Of a stretch of 64,000 bases of DNA, positions 36,601 to 51,400 are shown piece by piece (the stretch's first letter is position 1; each line of letters opens with the position of its first letter). A program made the translations under genes and the position numbers. The notes below the pieces were generated by a model that saw only the letters and a list, made by a program, of their open reading frames with translations, made no database searches and was not told the DNA's origin. Location: NCBI GenBank assembly GCA_029783825.1, contig JAREIK010001468.1, positions 2,521,001-2,585,000 of the forward strand, read 5' to 3'. This DNA comes from Sapria himalayana (lineage: Eukaryota; Streptophyta; Magnoliopsida; Malpighiales; Rafflesiaceae).

Positions 36601-39600
36601 CTTTTAATTGAAATTATCAAGAAGATAAAAATGATCTTCATAAATAATTTTTCTAAGGCATTAATATAATTGTAAAATTATAATGGAGAAATGTATGTAA
36701 TTTTTATTAATTGTATTGGAGTACACAATGACATATAAATACAAAAAATAGATCAAATCAACTTTTATAGATGATGATGCTATCATTATATAATTATATG
36801 TGAAAAATTAAAAATAACAATCTCAACAAATTTCAATAAAGATAATGAGTGAATATTTATTAAAATATCCTAATAATTCTTTTGGGATGAAGTTAATATT
36901 AAAAATGATTTACTTATTAGGCTAAAATTAATATATTTTGGCAGTAGAATGATTTTTATTTCAATAAAAGCATATTATAAATATTTTTATAAAATTTAAA
37001 ATTATTAATAGTATTTTAATGACGTCTCTCCTTGGGCCAATGGCACTGATCATTTTAAAGTATCTGATACAAAAGAAATACAAGAAATTACTTATTTTGA
37101 TATTTTTTATAGCTTTGAGCATGATTCATTATTTTTTTTGAATTTTAGCGATATTTATGTGGATGTCTTATTTATCATTTTTACTTATCTGAACAATGTA
37201 TAAAGGTCGTACACAGTGCATGAGAATCTTGCCCAATATATGGTTTGAGAGAGATTAATATCTTGACAGCCTTACCTATGAAAAACGAAGAGATTATATT
37301 TGTTGAATCTCGAATCTGATATTTATTATTTTTGGATGAAAGCATGAGCACAATATATCTCAATTACAATTATCATGATTAGGGACATTGAAAGAGTTTT
37401 CTAAATCAAGTCTGAGATTGCCTTGTTTAGATAAGAGATAGATTCCATGCTATCATAATTTTCTAGAAATTTGGTTTTATGAAATGGTAAACATTAGGTA
37501 ATTTGTTATGCAATTACTTAATTTGATATTTTTACATTTTTAGTATAGTTCATGGTTTTTAGGGTTTCTCAGATACATTGAAATGAATGTTTATACATGA
37601 TTCTTAGTTATGTGGAAAAATCTTCAAGATATGGACTGCTTCAGGCATTAGGGAAATTCCTAGATTATTAGTTTTTGATTTGAGTTGCACATCAACATGT
37701 TCCAAATATAGATGAGCTACATGTGATATTTTTCTAAAAGTTAATTTCTAGATGATCAAACATTATGCGATTGTTGCAAGATTTAATACAAAGATAAAAT
37801 ATGAAATTAATGAATTGGCATTCATTCTCGATCAATGAAACTTTTTTTAATATTGAAATTTTGATGCGTATAATTTTCATTTTATATGTATAATAATTAT
37901 GAGTGTATGCGTGTACCTCTGTATTATTGTTGTACATGTATTTCTAACAAAGTGCTGAGGAGAGTTTGAGGTGTTCCAATTTTGTTGCATTTATTAATAT
38001 TAATGTTGTATTGATTATTTTTATAATAAATGAAACTTAAGTTCTGTTGGAAAATAATTTTTTGTCATCTTTTTGCACATTGGAATGATTTAGTGTCATA
38101 CTCTGTCTTTACTTTGTGGATCAATGTCTTCGTTTAATACATTGCAGGATGGATGTGCCCAGATACAAACTTCGCAAAGATGCCGGGCCACATGGATTTG
38201 TTTTTCAAATGCAGTATCACCCAAGCCAGAGGGGTTCTTTATTAGATAATGATGGGGACAATGATGGGTTGGACTTGAAATCAAAAAATATTGGTCGTTA
38301 TTGGCATGGAAAGTTCTTGGCTTCAGAACGCTCTAGAAACTTCCAGCGCCTTCGCTTTCTTGCCCCTAAACTTCTAGTTAATGCTGTTTCGGATGATTTT
38401 GTTCCTCTGGTTGATACTCAGACATCTCAGGAGGCTTCTGATCATGATTCATCCTTCAGACGATCAGTTATTGAAGAGTCTTGGGAAGATGAAGTGATGC
38501 ATAAAACAAAAGTTTTTAACAGGCTAACAACAGAGCATCCTTACGATGAAAACATTTGGTTTGAATTTGCAGAGTTCCAAGATAAAATTACTAGTAGGCA
38601 GCCACACAAGGGTGTTCGTTTGCAGATGCTTGAGAAGAAGATTAGCATACTGGAAAAAGCTGTTGGGCTAAACCCTGATAGTGAAGAACTGTTACTTCAT
38701 CTTTTGAAGGCTTATCAGGGAAGAGACAGCACTGATGTGTTAATAAGTAGGTGGAAAAAGGCACTTATGGATCATCCAGGGAGCTGCAAGTTGTGGAAGG
38801 AGTATTTACTTGTTGTTCAAGCGCAGTTCTCCAGGTTCAGGGTTTCAGACATGAGAAAATTGTATGCAAATGCAATCCAAGCCATATCCACCTCGCTCAA
38901 CAAGCAGTTTAGGCAGGTTCTTATCTAGTTTATTTGTTACATCGACACTTTGTTCTGACATGTTTTGGCTGTGTTGTTATGCTATATTATGAAAACTTAA
39001 ATTTTAATAGTTTTGATTGTTTTGAGACAAAAAATATTAAATTTCAATGTTATTGTTTGGGTGTTTTATTTGTTAATTTTTTTGTAGTGAAACACTTTTT
39101 TTTTACAATGGGAAGTTTTTATATTATTTAAAAAGAGAAAAAAGCTTATGTTCAAACAAAAAAATGAATGATAAAAGGGTGAAACAAAATGCTATGTACT
39201 TGTGCTTGTATTGGGCAGCTTTATGGTCTATGAAACAAATATTTATTGCAGTTGTTTCAAAAAAATGTTGTCCAAATAAAAAAATATGCAAGTTCAATTG
39301 TTCACTGAATGCAAATAATGTTGTTCAATAAGTTGTTTACTTAAATGAATAACACAAACATCTTTTTTTTGAGGGGTTGTCTTATGTGTGATGATGCTTT
39401 CCATCTCTCATTGACTCAATACATATTGATAATTATTTTTACTTTGAGCTAAAAGAATTAGTTTAAATGTTTAATGTCAACCCTAAATCTTAAATATTAA
39501 ATTGTTAATTTCAAAATCATAAATCATAAACTTAAAACCCAAAACTCAAAATCCTAAACTCTAAATTTTAAACTCGTCTTTCCTCTCCCAAATCCAACCT

Positions 39601-42600
39601 AACTATTCCTTGGCTCATATATAGGTTTTGAGGCCTTGAGATTAGAGTAGGTAAGACCTCTGTCTTAACCATGTGATAGTTGATCTAGTAAGCTTCTTGG
39701 ATAAGCATATCTGGCATCTTTGGGGATTGAACTCACATCCCTATGATTAGAGCATCCATCATTTTTTGTCGGTTGGACAATCATGTGGTTGGTCACTACG
39801 ATGTGGGTGTGAATTTGCTTTCAAAAATATTAAAAACTTTAGGGGTGATAACTATTTTCTATGCATGGAAGTCATTATTAGGCTTTGTTATTGATCAAGA
39901 ATTGTTATTTTATTTCATTAGTTTATGACTATACATCTTAGCATTGGGTAATATTTATCTTATCAACTTTTATTTTTAAACATGATGTTTCCATCTCATT
40001 TGAAATATAAAAAAGATGAGTTTTTCTTCTTTAACTTCAATATGGTATTGGTGAGTATTTTTTTTTTCTTGGTAGTTGCCCATTTATTATTGTCACTATC
40101 ACCCACCACCACTATAGTAATTGTCGGCACAAGATGTTTAAATGTGTTACTATTTTTTTCTCAATAATTAGAGCACCCATTGAATTTCATAAGGGTAGAT
40201 TATTTTTTTCTCAATAAGAATATTCAGAATGAGACTATTGATACAATATATATATTCAAATTATTGAGAATATGAGCGTATGATAAAATTTATGAAATTC
40301 AAAATTAAATACAACATTGGAGTTTTATCATAATATTGGTATTAATATTGAGAATACAATATATATATTCAAATTATTGAGAATATGAGCGTATGATAAA
40401 ATTTATGAAATTCAAAATTAAATACAACATTGGAGTTTTATCATAATTATTGAGAATATATATATTCAAAATTAAATTTATGAAATTCAATATTTAGTAT
40501 TAATATTGGGTCTACTTACCTATATCTATTTTATTTATCTTTGGAGTTTTATCATAATATTTTATTAGTTAATTATTTTATAAATTAATTAAATTATATC
40601 ATTAATTTTTTATGATTTTTTTATGCAGAATCAATAACATTGGAGGATGATTTTTCAATGGACTAAGCTCTAAGCATAATGTATTTTATTTATTTATTTA
40701 CCTTCAAAAATATTATTAGATGTCTACTTATTATTGATCTTTTAATCATTTATTGGTAACTATTATTTTTATTTTATCAAATACTAATGTATCAAGAAAA
40801 ATTTAAAGAAAATAACTTCATTGATTGTGAGATGTGTCATATAGAAGAATATATTTGAGTTTTTTATCATGTATATCAAGAAGATATTAATATGAATTTA
40901 TTTATCTTATCCATCAAAGAATTGTATTATAAATTGTTTTAGATATTTTATTATTTTTGCGAATAATTGATTTTATTGTTTTTGGACTTTTATTTTTAAA
41001 GATTGAATTTAAGTTTTTTATACTTTTATTTAATTTTATGAAATAATAAAGATATAATTTGAAAAAAAAATATTATAATTTGAAGAAGTGCTAATATTTC
41101 AGACTATAATTTATAAATTATTTACTTTCTTTGATTAATATTAAATGATTTATCATACATTCTGTGTTAGGATTATAGCTTCAAATGTAGTTAAAAAATG
41201 TATCTAGTTTGGATAACTAAGACATTTCTATGAAAATATCCTTGAGATTAAATGATAAGGAGAGCCAACTATTTGATTAGTATGTTATATAATTTTGTTA
41301 TTATAGATTGTATTTCATGCTAGATTATCTATAAAGAGGAGATAAGATAAATTCATATGCTATATTTGATTAGTGCCAACTATTTGATTAGTGTGCTATA
41401 TTATGCTAGATTATTATGCTATTTGATTAGTGCCATTAGATCTTATTAGATTAGTGCTAACTATTTAATTAGTATGCTAGATTATGTTATTTGATTAGTA
41501 TGTTATGTTTGCATCCAAAGTAGTTGAGTATACTTTGATTATTTAGCATCTCCATAATGGATGAGTCGATGAGATAAATTTATAGCTCATGCTATTGAAT
41601 ATATTTTTTTGATTTCTTATACTAAAAAGTAATTCAAATGTTATTCTCTTGAGATGAGAGGAATGCTAATGCGTATTGATATGATATTCTTTGAAAATGA
41701 ATTATTCATAAAAATTGATTCTCAAATATCTATTTTACATAGTCATTAATAGTAGGATCTTTATCATGTCCAATTATGATTCCTTATATGATTTCATTTG
41801 AATGTATTCTTTTTGTTGCTAAAAATATTGAACACAAAGAGAGCTTGGAGGCATGTGAAGATGTATCTCCATGATCTTACTTTGTAAAGGCAAATGATTA
41901 TGGAAGTGAAATGGAATATATTTGATAATGTTCGATAAAGTGTCAATCATACGTCTTCTCTCAATGAAAGTTTATACTGCGAGGATACATCCTAAGTAGT
42001 CCGATGCATAATATTGATTTGGATATTCCAATTACTCTATAAAGAAACTTAAGGAAATCTTCTATTCAATACTCATTTTCACATATACATTCTTATAGAT
42101 ATCTAAAATAGATTTATTCAATTTAAGTTTTTTTGTCATTTCTTGGTAGTTAATCTTAAATGATTAATTATATCACATGTTGGATGAACTTAATGTAATA
42201 TCATAACAAAACATGAAATTTCGTAGTTAATTGAATATGGTACTTAATTTATTCATGATGAGCTATATCTCATGTTGGATGAACTTAATGTAATACCATA
42301 TGAAAATATGAAATTTATTTTGAAAACTCTAGGAAACTTGTAGTACCTGTTGTATATGTAATTTATTTTTTACTTAATAATCTGTTTTAATATTTTCATG
42401 TAAGTGCAAGAAAGGAAATATTAAAAGCCCGGGGATGCAGCACTAACACAATAACGGAGGTCCCGCTGACCGGTCAGCGGGCCGAAATTTTTGGAGCAGA
42501 GCCTGGCCCGTTCCATGATTTGACTCGCTTCGGTTAAATGAATTAGATATTTATTTTTCATATAAAACGATTTGTATTTATTTTTTGGGTGGCTGCTTTT

Positions 42601-45600
42601 TGACCCGTTTTGAACTGTTCATCATCCCTCTCTTTTCTCTGCGTGATTTCGCGACTGCTGCATGCTGCATATTATAAGACTTTATATTTCTTGGTTTTAA
42701 TCTGTAATACATAAGCATTTTCTGGTGGAGGTAGCTAGTCGTACTGAGCGACTAGCGAACCACGTTATTTCCTGTGTTGATTTTTCGTTTTTGATTCTGT
42801 CGTGGATGCTTGTTTGGATTGGGATATATATTGCTTATTATTTGTGTTTCTGTTGTTTTCTGTTTCTTAATCTCACTACCCGTGGAAGCGCAATTACCCA
42901 ACGGTACCATATAATTGAGTGTCTTCCTTAAAAGCTAAGATTGATAAAAAAGTAGATAGGATGAAAATAATACGAATAGTGAGATAGTTCACTTAGACTT
43001 ATGTGATTAACAAGGTGTTACTGTCATGACCCCAACCATTATCGCAGACAAAAAATTTTGAATAATGATATGATGGGCTCATCTTTTATGAAGATCTTGT
43101 AAGATTCTAAAATGTTCAGTGTCCAAGACGAACTAAAAAATGTTGCGAGGCCCAAGTCCAATAGAATGTTCTAGAATATTCTATGATTTTTTTTTTTCAT
43201 TTCTTGTGATGTGAGATCGTGAAACTTAGTGTGATCTTATTTAAAGTTTTTTATATAAGGAGAGTTTTTTAATTATTTATGATTTTATATTTGCTTGCTA
43301 AAGTTTTTGTCTCTCTAATATATGAGCCACCTCAATCTATTGATCTATTGTACAATAACACTACTTGTATGATTTTGAGCATTGGGTATTTGATATTTCT
43401 TTACATTTTTGGCTTAAGATTTCGACAAAACATTTATTTTTTACTTTAATATATTTAGTTTCAAGATTAAAATATTTCCATAGAAATTTTCATAAAGTAT
43501 TAGTTCTTTTTTTTTTATTAGTTTGTTTTGTCTTAGGGTGGTTGGTCTTATCTTATGTTTGAGATTTATTGTGCGTGGCCTTTTTTGTTTTTGGTGTTAA
43601 TGTGGTGGATATGTCATCCTCCCATGGGCCTCATGCTAAACATGAATATTGTGTATTGGGTATGATATTTATTAGTTTATTTTATTTTTTTAAGATGTTT
43701 ACTATATAAATTATTCATTTACATATCTAAAAGATGCTGCAATATATTGTGTGTTTATGAAGAGTATATGTGATTCATGTTTTGTATATAATTATGTTAG
43801 GTAAATGACTATTCTTAGCACAATGGGATGTTGCAGCTCCTATAGTTTTTGTTGTTTTATATATATTCTTAACTATTCATTTTGTTCATTTACAAAACTT
43901 TTTCTTTTTATTTTCTCAACACCTAGCCAACACCATTGATCATAGAATTGTATTTTGAGTTTAACAACAAATCTTGTCATACATCTATTTTGATAGTATA
44001 GTGGACACTGTCCTTGAAAAAAGTTCACCAAATCTGTTTTTATTAAGACGGACATGAGTGATATTCATGTGCCTCAGATGGAATTAATTTTAATGTCATG
44101 AATTCTTTCTTTAAGTGTCATATTGAGCGTCATGCTGATAACTTGGGGATGAGGTGAAAGGGTAAGTGTAGTCTGCTAATTTTCTCTTTATTTCTAATAA
44201 AAAACTGATGCTTGTCAGTAAAAGCTTGTGACTTTTTTAGTATTCCAATTTCATATAGAAAAAACATGGTTTTGAGCATGGGTTTTTTGACAGCAGTCAA
44301 AAAAATTCATGGTTTCTTCCTTTGTCACTGTATCAGTTCCTGCCTATAGGAAAAAATGTTTTTCTTTGTTCCCACGCTTGATGTTGATGTATCTCATTTT
44401 CTCACACATGCGCGCGCGCGCGCACGCACACACACAGTTAACTTAGATTTAAAGTTTGTTGTGTTTTAATTTCTTCATTTGATGCAGACTTCTCAAAATG
44501 GAAATCCTCATCATATGGATTCTGCTATAGTTCAGTTGGAAAATGGATTGGTTGATATATTTGTCACTCTCTGTAGATTTGAGTGGCAAGCTGGTTACCA
44601 GGAGTTGGCCACTGCTTTACTTCAGGCGGAAATTGAATTTAGTTTGTTTTGTCCTTCATTACGCCTAAGTGAACAAAGCAAGCTGAGACTGTTTGAGCAT
44701 TTCTGGAATAGTGATTGTCCGAAAGTTGGAGAAGATGGTGCAATGGGCTGGTCAATCTGGCTAGTAAATGAGGAAGAAAGCAGGTCGCACCAAGAGGAAG
44801 AAGAGAATTCCTGTGATGATGATAAAGGTGGTTGGACTGGTTGGTCAGAGCCACCTTCCCAGCTTAAAGGAAATGCTACGAAGCCAGAATGTGTGGCTGA
44901 AGATTATGTGGCTCCAGAGGAGTCTCAGATGGAATTTGAGAGTGGAGGTATGAAAAATGAAGGCACTGTTGAATTGTTGAAACAATTAGGCATTGATACA
45001 AATGTTGATGCTAAAAGTGTTGTGGAAGACATTTCAACTTGGGCTAGATGGGTGGAAGAAGAGTCGTCTAGAGATCATAATCAATGGATGCCTGTTCATT
45101 CAAAATCAGGTGCTTTATCACTTTGTCATGCATGCTTATATTTTGTAATGATCATAATTGTTGTCCACACATGGAAGTATCTTGTAATGATCATAATTAT
45201 GAAAAATATGCCTAGACACATGCATAGGTGATGACGTGCCTTGGTGCCTTATTTGACCCTTAGCCATGGTGCCTTATTTGACCCTTTCTTGCACCTTTAG
45301 TGAGGTAGAGGGCGTTTATTTATTTAAATATTTTAGAATGAACAGGAATTTTTGGATTATTTTTTTTAAAGGTTTTTAAATAGTTTTGAATATTCTAGAG
45401 TATTTTTTAAAGTGACTTCTATTCCTTTTTTTAATCTATAAAAAAGGAGATAACAATTTTCTCATTATTCGTATGTTAGTCTAATTGCTAGCTACACTAT
45501 ATCAAAAAAATTTTTTTTGAGAGAATCAAATTTAATACAAGAAGGGATATATATGTTTATTTATTTTTTTTTTTTTTTGCAAATTAGATGTGTAGATCAA

Positions 45601-45672
45601 ATAAGATACGAGTCGAGTGAATTGAGGAATTCATGATGGAATTTTTAACTTAATGAAAATGATGATAATTTA

Positions 45673-45708
<36 letters not shown>

Positions 45709-48370
45709 AAATTACTAGAGAATACATAAATAGATACAAATAATTCAATTATTTTGAACATATTAATATTGAAATGAATGTACATGTGCATTCAAAAAAA
45801 AAGTAAAAATGCTTATGGAGAATCAAAATATAAATGAAAAAAAAATATATATTTAGATATGAAGATACAATTTTTTGTGGTGGTAACTGACATCTCGGAT
45901 CTTGCCATTGCCAGGAGCATGGATGCCGAGGATTCCCCCTTCCTCGAGTCCCATTGCTGATTCTAGCACAACAAAAGCTGCACCCTATTTTTGTCTTGCA
46001 AAGAAAGAGCTTAGGCCATTTCTCCCCTATCGAGACAAGAATCACACTCTCATCTTTCCAACCGGGGATTTTATTGGAGTGTACTATAGCGAGGCTAGAC
46101 GCTTCCTTGGGGGCCTAAGAGAACGGAAAGATGGAAAGAATAAAAAGATAGTTGCCTATTGGGAGATCGAACTCTCGCTCGCCTAGCTGTCGATCGAATA
46201 TGCTTTCTCTCTATAAAATCAATAATAAAATGAGTACATCTGAAATATCGAGTAAGATAGTAATTGAACATTAATAATTACATAATAAAAAAAGGTTATA
46301 CACAGTGCATACAAATTTTATTTAGCAATAGGTATAGGTATTATAAGAGTTGCTATTTTGATGATCTTATATTTGAAAATCAGAGTTTTTGTGTGTTATT
46401 AGTTTTAAACCTGATGTTTATCATCCTTGGGCAAAGATACTTGTCATTATATCAATGCATGATCTCCAATAATAACATAATGTCATTTTCAAAAAATAAA
46501 AATTTTTGATTGATTATATTTTTGTGCATATTCAAAAATATTGGTCTAAACTAAAGATAAAACAAATGTGATGCTTTCTTTTTGTTTAATTTAGTCATTT
46601 TTTCTAATTTGCAACTTATGATTGGGATGATTAATCAGTGTGAGGTGAAGATAAAGGGTGTATGTAGATACCTCTTTTACTAAATTCTGGTAATCTCATT
46701 TTGATTAATAATATTGATAATATTAGTAACATAAAAATGCTTCTTGTTAATGATGATTTTATATACAAGTATCTTGTTCTATGAAAAGGATGCCTAGATA
46801 GACAATCATTGTATTTTGAATGATGAGTTACAATGGATCAATCTTGGCTTTCCAAAGGACTAAGAAAGTAGTTGATTTACTTTAGTACCACATGTAAGAA
46901 TTCTATTATTAGGGGAGAATGATGAGGACATCCATTATCATCATGTATATTGATGATAATACTATTCAAAGGGTATCCCATATCAAACTTCAAAGCACGT
47001 AATAGAGCATCTGAAGAGTTATGGGAATAGCTAAGACTGCTACCAGGGCAGGTTAAGACGGGTTGAGGGCTAATCCAAACCCAACTCAAATTTTGATCAT
47101 GTTGAAAATTTTGAACTTGTGCCCATCCTGAATCCAACCTGATTTGACATTATGAATCTTAGGTTGAGCTTGGGTTGGGCTTGGGTTGGGTAGGTTGTGT
47201 TGGGTCGGGTTGTATCATTTTTATTAATAAAAATTATGAAATGAAATTAATAAAAATTAAATAATTACAAAATTTAAAATCAAGTAATATAAAATTAAAT
47301 ATATATTAGTTTTATATATTTCCATGAAATCTCAATTTCCTATAATATAAAATATACATTTAAATTTTAAAAAGTTATAATAATTTTGGTGATACATATT
47401 TTTATTTGATCTCATAAGTTTCAAATCTTATCTTTATAGGTAGAAGAATTAACTTTTTACTTGAATGATATGGGTTGTAATTTTGGAAAAAATATTATTT
47501 TGATGGGTGCACTTTGAAAAAAATGTGCAATCATCATTAAATGATATATTACATTTGCTTACATACCCAAATGCTTATATGCTTAAGTTGTTATGCCTAT
47601 AAATAAGGATGTAAGTACAATGCATGCATGTTGGGTAGGGTTGGGGGTCAATCTGAATTCAACTTAATTTTGTTCAGGTTGAAAATTTTCAAGGCAAGGC
47701 TAACCTAAATTCAAAAATATCTCAATTGACTCCGAGCTTTAATTGGATAGGGTTTGAGTTACTTGAGTTGACTTCACTTGACTTGTAGGCTTAGAAAAAT
47801 ACGTAATATCTTAATCTCTCAATTAATGTTTTCAATGTTTTTTCAAACAAATCATTATAAATTAAATCAAGTGCTATTATTGATGTAATGACTTTAGGTT
47901 TGAATTTTACTTATTTTTGTTTTCCATACAATTAATCATTTCAAAAATTAAACTTTTTTGAATTATCTGATACTCTTTCCATAATTCTATTCAAGGACAA
48001 TTACAAGACTCTTCTCATTGATGTGCCCTAGTCTTTGATGTCGTAACATAATTTCTTATTGAAACATTGTATTTCCAATTTAACATTTTGTTCTCATACC
48101 GTGACTCTAAGTTTTTATGTCATGATTTTAAACTTAGTCATAATTTTGAACTCAGTCATGACACTTTGTTCCCATGTCATGACTCCAAACTTAATAACAA
48201 CATTGTAGTGATGATAATGCTTGCCAACATATCTTCATTCTTCTTCATATCTTTTAATCAATCTATTTGTCTATCTGACTTTCTTTCTCTCAGACTATCA
48301 CTCTATTTATTTATATGTCTATTTATCTATCAATCTATCAATCTTTCTATCTATCTATATATTTGTCGAT

Positions 48371-48406
<36 letters not shown>

Positions 48407-51400
48407 TTCTCATAAATCAAGAACTTTACTTGAAATCATGATGATTCTTGTCAGTATTTTTACAAGGTTCCTCACATTGTTCCTCTATCAATTAATATTA
48501 TTTCTCGAGTCATCTTGCAAGCTTTGTTATTACAACAAAATAGAACATCATTATTAGCCATTGTTCTCATAGAGATCCAGATTTTGGCTCAAGTCTATAA
48601 TGTGCACAGCTTTCGAAAGGTTTTTAATAATATAATGTGCACAGCTCAAGTCTAATATTTCATTTTTAGCTTATACACCATCTTCTTTCCTCTTGCTTTT
48701 AAGTTTTTAAATAGATCATTTCTTTCTTAAGTCTTCTCATTCATAAATAAAATATTTTTTTAGTAATTTTTCATATTTTGCTTTCTCATATTTTCTAATA
48801 GTAAGGTTGAATTTATTGTCTCATAGGATAACCATGTTATATAACTAATAATGATGATAATCGAGTTATCACATGAATTTGGCAGTAAACAAAAGAAAGT
48901 TATGACTTTATGACTGATCTAACAAATAATAAATGTCAACTATCTATTTAGTATATGATATTCATGTAAGTGTAAAGAAAATGTATTGGTCTCCTTCATA
49001 AGCAGCTTATATAGTTTTTTTCTGAGAAAAAGTTTGTTGACAAACTAATTGCTTTGATAAAATATTTTAAGTTTTTTCTATAATTCTTCATATTCTCTCA
49101 TTAGAAATATTTATTATGATTTCATTTGTCAAACTTAATTGGATTAATCATTATGTTTTTTGATCTAACTTGTCATATTTAACAACCTCGTTAGATGTCA
49201 CTTCTAATTTTTAATCACTTATTGTTGATTTCGGATTGTTTATGATGAACTAATAATTTTTATCAATAAGTAAATCTTTTATTTTTAATTTTTATATTTT
49301 GAAACTTTTTTTTGATTTCAATTTTAGATATCGGTGTATTAATCATTCTTATATTTATACTAAAATCTTGCTCTATACCCTTGAGCGATGATATTGAATA
49401 TAAATGATTTTGATACCAGATATAACTTTCGTTAAAAAATGTTGGGATTCTTGGTATTGAACAAGCAATTGCTCTGGTACCTAATGTTGTGGAATGTTCT
49501 TCTCATACCAATTGTTGAATTTGATGCCAAATATCTGGTCCCTTTGATATTGAATGTCCATCTGGTACCAGATGATATGGATCTTATATCAAGTATAAGA
49601 TATCTCAACAATCAAAGAGATGATGTTTTATTTTTTTTTCCTCTTAATTCTAGGATTCATATAAATAATCAAATAATACGCAGCTTGAATGAAAGACTAG
49701 TATTTGAAATACTTAATTTTTATCTCAATAATCATGACACTAAATACTATGTGATCTCTATATTCACTAAACATACTACTAATATTGCATTTTCATCTAA
49801 GTGTACACAATTGAATATATGTTCGTCGTATCATAAACTTTTTTTAAGAATTTTATAAATAAATTTTCTGTATCTCAATATGAATTATCATTAATAAGTT
49901 CGTCACTATTACTATTGACGTAGTTAGATATTATGTGTTGAAATTTTTTTTTTGTCATTACTCAAATATAAGATAGATATAATTCTAATTGTATCTTATA
50001 TTTTTTTGAAATTTTTTTCTTTTTATGTTCACAGACAAACATAAATTACGTAATTCTTGTTGTGTGCTAGGCTTTCTAAGATATTTTAGTGAATTTTTTA
50101 TTTATTTTAATGCAGGTTAAATAACTTTTATTTTCACATATATAATAAGGTTAATTACGTGACACATATACTAAACATGAATTATCTCTCCTAATGATAT
50201 GTCTTTAATAATTTTTAATAAATATACTAATAGTTACTATTTGAATTTAATTGGATTGCTATTATTTAATTGATTTTTTTTAATCCTTCATTGAAAGCAA
50301 CATATCGTGCTTGTCGCCGTCTTAGTTGGAGCCCATTGCTTGAAAACACAACAGGCAAGGCATGGCACGCCGCACAATGATGATAGGCCACATAAGCGGA
50401 TTCCAGCTTATGTGGCATGTTTAAAAAAAAACTACTAGTATGACCAATGACATGAGATTCGCCTGTGCTTGGTTTTGAGTCACCAGGTTGGTGGATTGTG
50501 CCACTAGATCAGGTATAAGGGTCGTGCCTAGTCTGACATGCCGCACGAGACATGCCTTGCACCATCCCAGCACGTCACAAGCCATGCCTCGGGCTGACAT
50601 GGTCCAGGACTAGGTACAGTGCTGGACTGTGCTATGTTGAGCTTGGTATGGTTAAACCATGTTGTGCCACAGATTGTGCTTGGTCCGCCCAACCTAGTTG
50701 GCCTATATGGAAGACTCATGATGACATGAAATAATCTTCAAATGTATGATTTAGTAATTTTTTTTCACTAATTATTTCTAGTCTCGAGTAATGTGTGGTA
50801 GATTATTTTTGTTTGTATCAACTAGGTTAGGGGTACAATATGTGATATTAGAGGTATCAAATGGTTGGGTTGGCACATCTCGGCCCTTTTTTTGGTGCCT
50901 CAATCGAGTTATCGTGTTGTGTCATGTATAACATGACTTAAGAAATGTCAGCCTGACTCATACTCAGTTCGGGATGGGTCATGCCTAGATTTGTTGGGTC
51001 AGGCCGTTGCTGGTTTTCCCACCTTTATTTTTTTAAAAAAAATCTAGCTGGGTCCCCGGGCTGGTTTACCGTACCGTCGGGCCAAGCACACAGGCTGTGC
51101 CAATTGTTGGCCAGGCTCAGCCCACAACACAGTTTCTAAATCTTGCCGTGTTGGGCTAGACACAGCTGAATCGCACAAAGCTCTGGGCTATGCCCGGGCC
51201 GCCCAACTTATTTGATACCTAAGTACATCTCAACTGAACCCGATGCAATTTTTGTTGCCCAAGTTTTAGATAAATGATTTAAGGCGTCATAGATATTTTT
51301 TAAGTATTGATATTTTTTATTTAGATATAATTTTTTTTCCAATGATATATATTTTAGATATTCCGTTTGATTTTTTGATAATGAAATCTACGTTGATCGA

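Noticed and set aside
39478..39575. Interstitial telomere repeat
   Set aside because: Only degenerate CCCTAAA-like words, no run of perfect heptamers.
45749..46186. Overlapping open frames of about 95 codons on both strands
   Set aside because: Not a recognisable gene; better explained as a GC-richer inserted block, possibly organelle DNA.
48067..48557. Open frames of 60-124 codons rich in Tyr, Ile, Leu and Ser
   Set aside because: They are translations of the TCTA and (AT)n microsatellites at 48258-48404.
49439..49858. Open frame of 139 codons in NRDE2 intron 3
   Set aside because: No recognisable domain, AT-driven composition, overlaps a small repeat and a palindrome; length is unsurprising in a 64-kb window.
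50528..50734. Pair of opposing open frames of about 60 codons
   Set aside because: They lie inside a GC-rich hAT-like fragment and carry no transposase or other domain.
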